Source: Combretum micranthum
Lineage: Eukaryota; Streptophyta; Magnoliopsida; Myrtales; Combretaceae
DNA length: 64,000 bases
Direction: 5' to 3'
Assembly (NCBI GenBank): GCA_024138025.1
Contig: JAMXBD010000233.1
Coordinates: 558,001-622,000, forward strand
Positions 45,228-56,056 of the stretch are shown here, piece after piece; position 1 is the stretch's first letter, and each line of letters begins with the position of its first letter. Below the pieces are notes generated by a model. That model searched no databases. It was not told where the DNA came from and saw nothing but the letters and a program-made list of their open reading frames with translations. The translations under genes and the position numbers were made by a program.

Positions 45228-48200
45228 TTTCTAAGGTTATCTTTATCATAAAAGGTCATTTGGGTTCCGAAAGCGTCAGGTACAGATTTAAAACGAATTT
45301 TCTTAACTTTTGCAAAAATCCATTTTCTAACTCAACTCCATTTTAAAGAAAATCCTTTTGTAACAATATAAGTATATAAATATATATTTGATAAACACTT
45401 TTGAATATATAGGTATGCTCACTTTATATGCAAAAATCTTAATGGTAGTGTCTCAACAATTTATTTCATGAAACAAATTCATTTAAACTTTAACTTTGAA
45501 AATTTCTTTTCAAGTATTTAAAGAAACTTTATATTTTTTTTAGGTTGTTATAAATGAGTATATTCTTATTTTATTTTCTTCATTCCTTTTTCCAAAACAA
45601 GTTAAATTTTTCCTTAATCCTTTAGTCTTGCATAAATTTTTCTTCTAGTGATTAAAGTTCAAATTTATCAAAATATATTAAGTTGATGAAAACCTTTTCA
45701 TAATTTTGTATTTAGGATGGATTTTAGAAAATAAATCTTGTCTTCTTATATTTATTTCTAAAATATAAGCTTTTGCTTTCTAAAACTTGTTCTTTCATTT
45801 CTTTTGAAAAGGATTATTTTTTATTGATAAAATCATTTGTTTCTAATCTTATTTATATTCTTTGAAATTAGTTTCTCTTTTAGGAATTTGAAAATCATTG
45901 TTTTTCCTAAATGGGTTTTAACTTTATGGATTAAATTCATCTTATCTTTGAAATCTAGTTTGTTTCCTTAGTTTTGTTATGAAGTTAAAAGAGGTTAAAT
46001 CTTAAGCTTTTGTAAAGCTTTTAATATTTAACAAACTATTTTACTAAAACTTAGGTTATCACATTATTCAAAGAAAATATTTATTTCTTATGTTTCCTTA
46101 GTAAACTATCTTTATTATTTAAGAAAACTTTGAGAAAACTTGTATTACTTTAGTCTTATGTTGTTGATAATAACTTCTTTATTTTGTGACAAATCACATA
46201 ATAGAAAATCTAGTTTTGAGTTCCTTTAATAAAATGAGATTCTACTTTTAGATTAGTTGAGATATTAACATTATGTAGATGCAAGTATCATGAGCATATA
46301 AAATAATAAGAACATAAGAAAATACTAAAAATAAATAATAAGCAAGAAAATAAAATATCAAGTATTGGGAACCTTAGCTTCATCAAGGTATCCCGGTCAA
46401 GTATTTGAGCTTAGGTTCATCAAGCCATCTCGAAACTAAGAACGGACTGTCCCGAAAGATTAAAGAAAATAAACAAAATATTGTTTTGACTTGATATGGA
46501 CAAGTCTAAGACTAGAAAGATTAGTCTTAATAACAACATAAAATAAATAAATTGCATAACTTAAAAGTAAATAAATAACAAATGAGCTTATATGCTCTAA
46601 ATAAATATATATATACATAATATAATACCATATATAAGTTAGATTAGAGGCAATTAATAACAATAATAATAACAAAATAATAAAATAGAAAGCTTATGTA
46701 CAAGAACTAAACATGAACATGTTGTTGCTTTTACTACTCATATGAGTTTCAAAACAACATCATAGTCATGTTAAGTTACATGACATGGATGAATAATAGA
46801 TGGAAGAAATATTTACCTAAAGTGTGTAAGAGGTATGAAGATGGTAGATGAATGTATGGTTATGTGGTTATTGAGAAATGGTAGTTGTAGAGAGAAATTT
46901 TGTGAGTGTTTGGCGAAAGAGAATTTTGGTAGAGGGAAATGTTGTAGAGAGAGTTTGTGTAGTGAATTTGAGAGAGTTTTGATAGTGAAATGAATTGTGT
47001 GAAAGAGTGGAAGAGGAATGGGGTATTTATAGAATTTTTGGAGTGAATTTTAGATGTAATAAAATAAATTGAAAAAGAAATAAAATTAGATGAAATGGAG
47101 GACAAGAGGCGCCGGTTTTGGTCCTTGTGAGAGGGGAAATTGATTTTATTTTATTTGTTTGTGTAATAAAGAAGTAATGTGTAAAGTTGATGTGAATAAA
47201 GTTGTATTGGAAATGAAAAAAAGTAAGAAAATAGGTATGTAGATATAAGAAATAGGTGTAAGAAAGAGTAGAGATAGTGAAATAGTAATGAATAGTAGAA
47301 AAGTACTATGAATAGTACACTAGACAATTAAAGTACCGGTAGTAATAAAAATACGCGTAATAATGCGGTATCTGTAATTTTTAGCTACTGAAAAATTCTA
47401 AAACTGATATTTTTGAAATCCTTGTATTTTTACGAGTCTATTGGTATATACGGAATATTTTTAATATTCCGAGCTCTGGGACACGCTTTTCGAGCACTGA
47501 TCCCGTTTGAGTCCGAAGGACACTCGAAATTCGCGAATCTGATATTTTTATGTCACCCTATATTATTACGAACTATTTTAAGCTATTGGCTTAATTTCGT
47601 TTTCTAGGGTTTGAAAACGCGAGATTACCAGATCTTAAACACTAAGGTTCGTTATGGGCTTTGTTGACTTTAGGGTTCCGGTTTCGTCGAGATAATCGTA
47701 AGATCGTATAATTTTTTAGTTTTGATCGCTTTATATTTTTAGCTCGATATTTATGTTTTATCTTATTTTATTTGTGATTATTTAATAGTTTTTAGTTCTC
47801 GGGATAGTTTAACCGAGTCTAGGGTTATGAGTTGATTCAGTTTGACTTTTGGTGAAAATTGAAATTTCTTATTCTGAATTTCATCGAGGGTTTTAAGATT
47901 TTGTTGTTGATCGTTATTTAGATATATTGTCTTGATTTACGTGTTAGGAACGATTGGGTGATTTGATTGATGTATGGATGTTGTTTCAACTGATAGTTGG
48001 AATTTATATATTTCGTTTTTGAGGGTTACCTATTTCTCATATTAAGAATCTCGTTTTTTTTTTTATCTTATTTGGAATTAAGTTTTAACTTGGTTCGATT
48101 TTTGGGGTTTCATTTCCGGTGTTTGACTCGGTCTAGAATTTGGTTTTTATCTTAAGTCGATTTTCGGGATTTAAATTTTGATATTTGGTTTTCTAGGATT

Positions 48201-48237
48201 ATTTTCTAAGAATTATGAAAATTTTTAGGGGTTTACA
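45228..48237 (-). mobile_element. LTR F, truncated at its left end
   Basis: Shares with LTR E the block GGT..TTT.GGTTCCGAAA (45265-45285), AGTATTGGGAACCTTAGCTTCATCAAGG (46364 on), GACAAGTCTAAGACTAGAA.GATTAGTCTTAA and the CGAAATTC..GAATCTGATATTTTTA block (about 47525-47550). It ends GGGGTTTACA at 48237, directly followed by element C RT. The first part of the LTR (about 1.3 kb by comparison with E) is missing, removed together with the end of element B. The 3' third is longer than in E. It is a sister subfamily. Confidence 0.72.
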
Positions 48238-48813
48238 AGTTCTAAAAGCTGTCTTGTGAATATCTTCAGGATATATTCGAATTTGATGTTTTCCTCGTCT
48301 CAAATCTAACTTAGAAAATACCTTGGCATGCTTTAACTCATCCAACAGCTCATCTATTGTAGGGATGGGGAACTCATCCTTCATTGTGGCCTGATTTAAA
48401 GCACAGTAATCAATATAAAACCGCCATGTTCCGTCTTTTTTCTTAACCAACAATACTGGATAAGAAAATGGACTGGAACTATGCTGGATCAACCCTTCCT
48501 GTAACATATCCTCTACTTGTCTCTCAATCTCACTTTTTTGAAAGTGAGGATTTCTATAAGGTCTGACATTAACAGGTTCACTTTGTTTCAGATGAATACG
48601 ATGTTGCACTAGTCTTAATGGTGGCAATGATGATGGAACCTGAAAATTTTTCGCAAATTTGCCCAAGAGGTCATCTATTTGGCTATTGCTGGTGAATTCT
48701 TTAGAATCAATTTTTGCTACTGTTTGAGCCATCAAATGGAAACAAGATGCAATGCCATCCATATCCCAATGACGTCTAAACTGATTATGAGTAATCAAGG
48801 ATCCATTATTCAA
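48238..48813 (-). pseudogene. pol: Element C RT 5' half
   Basis: Minus-strand reading: spacer, then RT ([67 protein letters not shown]), ending at the LTR F boundary. It is the partner of 26280-27608. About 28 codons (the region before the FFDD motif) are gone between them. YIDYCALN stands where the family has VDYRALN. Confidence 0.82.
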
Positions 48814-49677
48814 GTTTGAGCCTAGTAATTCAACCTGCTATCCTCCTTTTTGAAAAGTCATAGCTAATCTCATGTAATCAATAGTTATAAGGCTTAGCCA
48901 TTGTAACCACTGAACTTCCAAAACCATCTCTATACCCTGAATCGAGAGAACATAAAATGTTTCTCTGAATTCATTATTCTGAATTTGAAGAGGAATATCA
49001 ACACACCGGGGAGTCGAAAAAAATAATAATATTCAAATGTTTAGCAGTTCTCATTTGAATAAATTATGAGTGCTCCCACTATAAACCAATACACTAACAT
49101 TTTGCCCATTAACATACCCTTGAAAATGTAATGTCTTAGGAGTAAGTGCCCCTGCCAATGCATGATAGCTAATACTGAGAGATGTCTGCTTAGTAACATT
49201 AGCATCCTCTTGCATATCTTCCTGCTCATCAGATTCATTCTCACTCATCGATAGCAAAAATTTAGGTTTGCATTTGTGGTTTCTTGATAATTTTTTATCA
49301 TAATTAAAACACAATCCTTATTCTCTTCTAGTATGTATTTCTTGTGTTGTAAGGCATTTTATAGGTAAATTGGGTCTATCTTGTGATTGAATAGTGGCAA
49401 AAGTGTTTTTGTTTGAAATGTTGGGTTTTGAAAATTGTAGGGTAGGTATGGAATTCTTAGGAGAAAATGTTTGATCATTGCATTTAGTTTAAAAAATTTG
49501 GCAATAGAAATGGCTTGGACAAGTGTTTGCAGTTTATGTAATTGAACATCTTGCTTCAAAAATGGCTTAAGGCCATAAATGAAGCAAATAATAAGAAAGC
49601 TTTCACTCAAACCTACTACTCTATTAGAAAGTGATTCAAAAGAACTTTTATATTCTCCTACTAAATGAGTTTGAGTG
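48814..49677 (-). pseudogene. gag-pol: Element C protease and gag C-terminal part
   Basis: Minus strand at 49314-49050 shows a knuckle-like CFNYDKKLSRNHKCK (family pattern CFxCDxKxxxxHxCK, one Cys lost) and the protease VLVYSGSTHNL (catalytic Asp replaced by Tyr). 49610-49359 holds decayed gag (SFLIICFIYGLKPFL, expected before the knuckle). The stretch is bounded by solo LTR G at 49678. Confidence 0.65.
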
Positions 49678-51543
49678 TGTCAAGCGCCACAGGGTATCCT
49701 AAACATGACTGTCTGCCACATATAATATTAAGACTTAAGAATAACTATCTTAATCATGCAAAAGTCTCGATATTATATGTAAAGCGTATAACACGATAAT
49801 AGGAGTTGATGGTGGGAAATGTGATTTAAGAAAGTAACATAAAGCATACAAGAATCTAGATAAACATAACCCACATAATATAGTTCATAAGTTCATTTAC
49901 AAAAGTCTTAGGGGCATTCCTGCGCTAAATATAGTCCAAGGATCGAAACATAAACACTAAGTCTTTACAATAACGTAAATAAATTCACCAAAAGATTTTA
50001 AAGGAAGTCCGATCTAAGTCCGTGATTAGATTTCCCTCAAAAGCTCCCAAAAGATGACTTACATGGATAAATAAAGATCGCGGATACAAAAGCAAGTGCT
50101 CCTGCACATACAAAAATCTATAAGAGTGTAAGCATTACGAGTTTAGTGAGAACATTCCCGATTTAACATACTCAAAACAACATTTCCAAATAAGTTCAAT
50201 TATTCAAATAAGTGAAATGCAATAAACACATGAAAATACAAGACATATGATTTTCGAGAACCATATGTTGAATGAATTTACGCCATTTATTCGAGGTTAG
50301 GTATACTGGCCAATTATGACCAACTAAAGAATCTATGATTCTTACCGGCTACTAAACACTACTAATTATATGTAGATCTTATCGGCTACTAATAGCCACA
50401 TGCAAATACTATTGGTTATGCCAACCACCACTACTATGCACTTGTCCCACCAAATGTATAATAACGTATGCAATGAGACTCAACTCATGAAGTGTATGAA
50501 TCAATTTTATTAAAAGTCTAGTAATTAGTTAATCCATTTAAAAGTTGATCATACAAGTTTCAGACATTCCAACATGGTAGTAAACATACAATTTATTATA
50601 AACTTTTTAAAATTCTATAAGCTTAATATCAATTCACAATGCATGACAAATCGCATGCACTTTCCCATTTTTATCTTTCTCTAGTTCTAGTGCTACTAAA
50701 TTATAAGCACAAACATGAGTATTGTAAAATAAGAGAAAGTTAACTCACTCAACCATGTCACAATGGTAGCTCTCTTAAGCAAAAGAATCTTCGAAGTAGT
50801 AAACGTCATCCACTTCATTTCCTAAACAAAGGAAATATCCAAAATGAGTATTTCATAGAGATTTTACTTGAATTTTCTAATTTTATCTTTTATTTGCGGT
50901 AAAGTTCAGATCTGTGGAGGTTCTAAATTAAAAAAGCTATATCCTACTCATTTTAACTCGGAATTTCGCATATAATATACCATTTTTTTACCTACTCAAA
51001 AAGATCTATCCATTTATATGGTCATTTTTGTAGTAAAAATTCATTTGGGTCCCGAAACAGCAAGGTACAGAATTATCACGAAAATTCCAGCTTTCAAAAC
51101 ACAATTTTTAAAACATTTCTCCATCGAAAAATCCTTGTACAAAAATTTAAATATTTGTATATTTAAAAAATCTTTGAATACATACATATATATATATATA
51201 TACTCATATTGTATGCATGAATTTAGTGGTATTGTCTCAACAATAACTTTTTGGTAAAGCCATGTGTCTTAAAAGTTAGAAAAAGTTAAGACTTAAAAAT
51301 TCACTTTAGTTTGTTGAAAAAATTTCTTGAATTGTTATAAGTGAGTGTTTCCTTCTTTTAACTTCATTTCTTAACTTTTTGAGAATAAATTAATTTAAAA
51401 AAAATAAATTTGGTCTTTTTAAGAATTCTACCAATTTTATTTATACTGGTTGAAAAGTGAAGTTTCTCTAAGTATTTCTTGATAGAGCTAAAATTCCTTG
51501 AAGTAGTTACTTGTCATGTTTATATGTTCTTAATTTTTCTAAA

Positions 51544-53201
51544 TGTTGGTTTATCTCAAATGATGATTTTGATGATAACAAAAATGAGTAAATAATTACT
51601 AACATATTTATTAAGTGTGCAAGGTTTAATATAATCAAAGTGGTTTACAATAACTTAAGAGAATGATTTCAAAAGAGACTCCATGCAAAGAATACTTTAG
51701 AAAGTGTTTGGAGAAGATTTCAAGAACAAATGAGCTGTCAGAAGGTTAATCAGAAGGTTCGCTGCTGGCTTTTTAAACTATCAGAAGGTTCGTCAGAAGG
51801 TTCATCAGAAGGTACATCAGAAGGTGAACTGCAACAAAAAAAAAATGACGAGTTTCAGCTCCAGATTCGAATTTTCTTTTTAGATTTAATATGTTGAAGA
51901 CCCAGCTCCAAAGATTGAGTATATTTGGGTAATATACTCAATGTGTTCTACAAAGTTGGTTCAATATCCATGGGGATTCGAATTTCGTCGAATTAAAGTT
52001 CATTTTTTTTGAGAAAATTATGTTTTGACAGCAAGAAAAAGAACGTGACTTGCAATGATGCATCTTCAACAGATTATTAATTTTAGTTGGAAATATGGAA
52101 AACATGATCCAAATATGCAAGGAACTTGTCTGATGATTATTTATCCATATAAGGAAGTCGAAATTTATGGAAAATATGATATTTTTGTTGCATGAACAGT
52201 ACCAGACGAAGGAACAAGTCAACAACGGTGATTTCAAATTCGAATTTCAAGTTCAAGATAATTATACAAGTTGTTGGAGATTTAAACTTATCCATTGGAG
52301 CAAGAATTTCGAGATTACAACAACAAGATCTCAAGTTATTCAAAATTTACAGATTTTGAAGAAAGAGATAAGATGATATCTTGTTAGATATTGCCGATAA
52401 ACTCCAGCTGATATCATGCACAAGAAAATAGGAACAAGCTTATCCATTTCTTTTACTAACCATTGGTGTTATGAAGATAAAAACTAGCATTCATCCAAGA
52501 GAGAAAAAACAGAAGAAAAATCTCACGTGAAAAAGAACAACGTGAACATCAGATCTCAGAAAGTTCAAGATCCCATTCGAAAACTGTCATATTTTTATTG
52601 TTACTGTTTATTGAGCAAATAGTTGAGGAAATTCAATTTTTATTCCTCTGATTTGTTGTTACACATTTAGTGTGAGTTGAGAGTTACAAGTAGGCTTAGT
52701 TGATTGATTGTTTGTGAGAATCAAGCTAAGTGAATTGTAGCCAAAAGTTTGGCAAATACTTCTTGTAACTTCATTGATTTGATTGGATAGTAGAACACAA
52801 CCGGTGAGGAATACCGGGACCCTGGCTTGGAGCTGGAAGAGAGGATTGACGCTCGAGGCGGAACCTCTATAAATCGATTTGCATTTTTCTCTACCCTACT
52901 CTTTTTATTTTCGTGCAATTTATATTGAAGTATTTGATAAACTGTCACGTTTCAGAACCTGTTTCAGAGAGTACTTCAGAGAGTTGTCTGTATTCCGCAT
53001 AAAATTAAATTTGATCTGTTTTGAATTAAAATAGATATACAAGTGTGATTATCAGCTGTGATTAGTTTCTAAACAGCAAGTTTAATTAATTCTAAGTTTA
53101 ATAAAGTAATCAAAAGGAAGTGAATTGAAAATTTCGAAAAGAATTTATTTTTGTGAAAAACCAATTCACCCCCCCTCTTGGTTATCTTTTCGGGACCAAC
53201 A
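51544..53201 (+). mobile_element. Solo LTR H, SIRE/Maximus-like Copia
   Basis: TGTTGGTTTATCTC...CGGGACCAACA, with perfect target duplication CTAAA (51539-51543 and 53202-53206). The TTTTGATGATAACAAA block near the start and the CAATTCACCCCCCCTCTTGG block near the end are typical of SIRE-type Copia LTRs. It contains a cluster of TCAGAAGGT units (about 51737-51825). No internal region is present. It is nested in LTR G. Confidence 0.83.
51737..51825 (+). repeat. TCAGAAGGT short repeat array in LTR H
   Basis: Six TCAGAAGGT words, four of them in near-perfect 12-bp tandem register (51780-51825: TCAGAAGGTTCG, TCAGAAGGTTCA, TCAGAAGGTACA, TCAGAAGGTGAA). Confidence 0.85.
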
Positions 53202-55024
53202 CTAAAGTTAGATCTACTTTAAATAAATAATAATAATCTTTTAAGTTATTTACTAATTTTATTTCCTAAGTAAGATTTGTTTTTAGAAGGTTAATTTTGG
53301 ATGATCTTGTAAAACATGTCTAGTCCTTAGTATTTTAGAGTGTTGGTAAGAACCTCACATATAAGTTTAAGAAAACCTTTGTCAACCAAGGAATAAGTAA
53401 TATTGAGCTTTAAAGAAACCTTCTTAAATGATCAGTTTGAAAATAGTGTGTGTGATAAATCTACTTTGTTTGTTCTTTGATGAAATCCAATATACTATTA
53501 TTACTAAAAGCTTGTGATGGACTTATCTATATTTTGGAAATAATTTGTTAAGATAAAACTTTAAGTTTTTATGGAAAAATCATTTCCTAAGTGGCAAAAA
53601 TTTATCTTTAAAAAGAGTTCTTATTTTTCTTCATTTAAGAAAACTCTTTTTTATTTTTATTGAGACAATATCAACATGTTCATGTATGTTTATAAATATG
53701 TAGTCATCAAAAAAAGAATAATATCACATAATAAGATAAAGATATATATAAGAAGCAATATAAGCACAATCATATTGTTAAGTATTAGGAGCCCTAGCTT
53801 CATCAAGGCAACCCAAAACTAAGAATAGACTAGTCCCAAAAGAAAAAGAAAAAGAAAAAGAAAGAAAGAAAAATCATAGTAATATAAATAATAAGAGCAT
53901 AGTAATAATATGATCATAATAGTAAAAGCATAATAATAAAACATAGTATATGAATAAGAACAAAACATGAACATAATTTGCTTTCTTAACCTCTATGGGT
54001 CTTTAAAAAACACACACTGTGTTCATTCTAAATTACATGAACATAAGAAAGAGTCTATTAACAATCTAAAAAATATAAAAATGTATGTATGAACAAGAAC
54101 AAAGTATGAACCTATTGTTGTTTTCTTAACCTCCATGGACTTTTAGAAAACATATACAAAGCTCCTGCTAAGTTACATGAACATGAAGAAGGTTTAAGAT
54201 AATTATCTAGTGGTTAGAAGAAGAAGAAAATGGTAGAGAGGAAATTATTGGAGAGAGATTTTTGTGGTGGTGTTTTAGGAGAGTTTTGGTATGTAAGAGA
54301 AGTGTGTGAAAGAAATGGAGGGAGACGGGATATTTATAGAATTTTACGAAGAGAAATTAGATGTAATAAAATAAATTGAAAAAGAAAAATATAGAGATAG
54401 AGAGAGGGGTGCCGGCCCATAAAGGATGGGAGAGAGGGAGTGAAATTTACTTTTTTGTATTTTTTTTTTAATAAAAAGTGATTAAGAAGTGAGATATGAG
54501 AGATGTGAAGTTGTCTTGGAAAAGAAAAAAAAAGTAAGAAATAGGTGTATAGGTAGTAAGAAAAAGTAGAGATAAATGAATAATAGAATAGCATAATGAA
54601 TAGTAAACAAGATTAATAATCTACTGATAGTAAAGAAAATATGCGTATAAATATGATATATTATTTTGTAGCTATCGAAAAATTATAAAACTAATATTTT
54701 TGAAGTCTCATATTATTATGAATCAAATGGTGTCATCGAAATATTTTTACAATTCCAAGCCCCAGGACACGTTTTTTAAAAAATGATCCTGTTCCGTTTC
54801 GGGACGAATTAAATTTTTACAAATTTGATCTTTTTAGGCTTTCCTATATTATTACGGATCATATTCCATGATTTTCTTGAGTTTATTGTTTTAAGGTTGA
54901 GGGCGTCAAATTGTCATATCTAAATACTAGGGTTTGTTGTAGTCTTTGTTGACTTTTAAGGTTTCCGTTTAACCTCTAATTCTAGGTTTAAACATATACT
55001 TAGCATGAAATTCAAGAGTTTACA

Positions 55025-55602
55025 AGTGAGTTTAGTTAGTTTATATTGAGAGTCTTCAAATTATGACAGCCTAAAATGTGCTTTCAAATCCTCCAAGAAT
55101 CTTAGCCATATTGTAACTAGATTGTTTATTTCCATCAACTGCATCCACTCCAATGCCTCATCCTCCGTGGCAAAAGAAACAATCACGAGTCTTTGCACTG
55201 TAGGACTATCATGGAAATTAAAAAATTTTTCTATCTTATAGATCCATTAAATTGGATCTCACCCTTGAAACTTCAGAATCTCTAATTTGATACTCTTAAA
55301 CAAAAAATCTAATAAACCAGAATATGATGAACTTGCATGTGCATTTTTGATAATCCCACTATTATGATCATTAACAGGCAAGTTTTGCTTCTGATTCTTG
55401 GGTAAACTATCAATCTTTCATTCAATGCTTTAACTGAATCTTGCAAAGAATTACTCAAATATTGTACCGAATCATTCATCTGCATTCACATCGCTTTCAT
55501 AATATCCGCTAGTGAAGCCACCAACACTTGCAATTTTTCCATATTTGATTATTGCATCATTGATTTTTGTGTTCTTGATATGGGCATGAATCAATGAGAG
55601 CT
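55025..55602 (-). pseudogene. gag: Element C gag N-terminal part
   Basis: Minus-strand reading from about 55590: MPISRTQKSMMQ, stop, SNMEKLQVLVASLADIMK.., then a decayed capsid region with several stops toward 55030 (ending before LTR G). The primer site next to the LTR is degenerate (minus strand ..TTTAGAGCTCTC, compare TGGTATCAGAGC). Confidence 0.6.
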
Positions 55603-56051
55603 CTAAATTATTAGCAGCCAATATTCGGCCCAAGCCCACAATATCTACTAAACCTAGTCCCTCATGTTTAACGTCTCACAACTTCTTCTTCCACTCAACT
55701 CACATTGAACAGATAAGCTCTCTCTCTCTCTAGAAAATATAGGGTTTCATTATTCTTTACTTTCTCCTCTCAACTAACGTTTTGATCTTGTTTTGCAGAT
55801 AGGGAAGAACTGCTAATGTTTGAGTGTTAGCCAACTCCTCGGTAATTTCTTAACAGCGGGGTTCGATACCTTTTTTTGCTTTGATTCATGTATTTATATG
55901 TTCTACAATATTTCATCCAGCTATTGTTCTATTTTCTGTTAGTCTAGTAGTTAGTAACTGATTATGTTACAAACAGCTACAATACATGAAACTATTACAT
56001 TGTAGTGTAATCCTTAAACCAAACTAGTTGTTTCCTCATATGACTTGTAAC
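55603..56051 (-). repeat. Element C 5' LTR
   Basis: About 450 bp, matching 23251-23719: TATTCGGCCCAAGCCCA, a (CT)n run (about 55711-55728), AGGGTTTCAT, ATAGGGAAGAACTGCTAATGTT, TGACTTGTAAC. The last terminal base is missing next to TTTTA (56052-56056). Confidence 0.83.
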
Positions 56052-56056
56052 TTTTA

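Larger units (their letters stand above)
49678..55024 (-). mobile_element. Solo LTR G with nested solo LTR H
   Basis: TGTCAAGCGCC..GGGTATCCTAAACATGACTGTC at the left, GAGTTTACA at the right. AGTG stands on both sides (49674-49677 and 55025-55028). A fifth base does not match, so the target duplication is short or mutated. Without H it is about 3.7 kb. It resembles E, F and J: GGCTACTAATAGCCAC subrepeats (about 50335-50420), the TTTGGGTCCCGAAAC block (51050), the AGTATTAGGAGCCCTAGCTTCATCAAGG block (about 53782) and an (AAAAAG)n run (about 53839-53875). It is inserted in the gag of element C. Confidence 0.78.
10485..56051 (-). mobile_element. Element C: old short-LTR Ty3/gypsy chromovirus, split by at least five later insertions
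   Basis: Flanked by TTTTA (10480-10484 and 56052-56056). On the minus strand it reads 5' LTR (56051-55603), gag, zinc knuckle and protease (about 49314-49050), RT start (48813-48238), RT end and RNase H (27608-26805), integrase (about 26500-24249) and chromodomain-like tail (about 23860-23760), then 3' LTR (23719-23251 plus 10506-10485). Only about 7 kb of its span is its own DNA. The rest is elements A, B, F, G and I. The LTR is short (about 450-490 bp), as in Reina- or Galadriel-type chromoviruses. The protein is full of stops, and catalytic residues are lost: RT FFDD reads FFDG, and the protease D-S-G reads Y-S-G. It is the oldest layer of the nest. Confidence 0.8.

Noticed and set aside
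46860..47105. Ser/Ile-rich frame on the minus strand
   Set aside because: It lies inside LTR F, is low-complexity, and is not kept in the related LTRs E and G.
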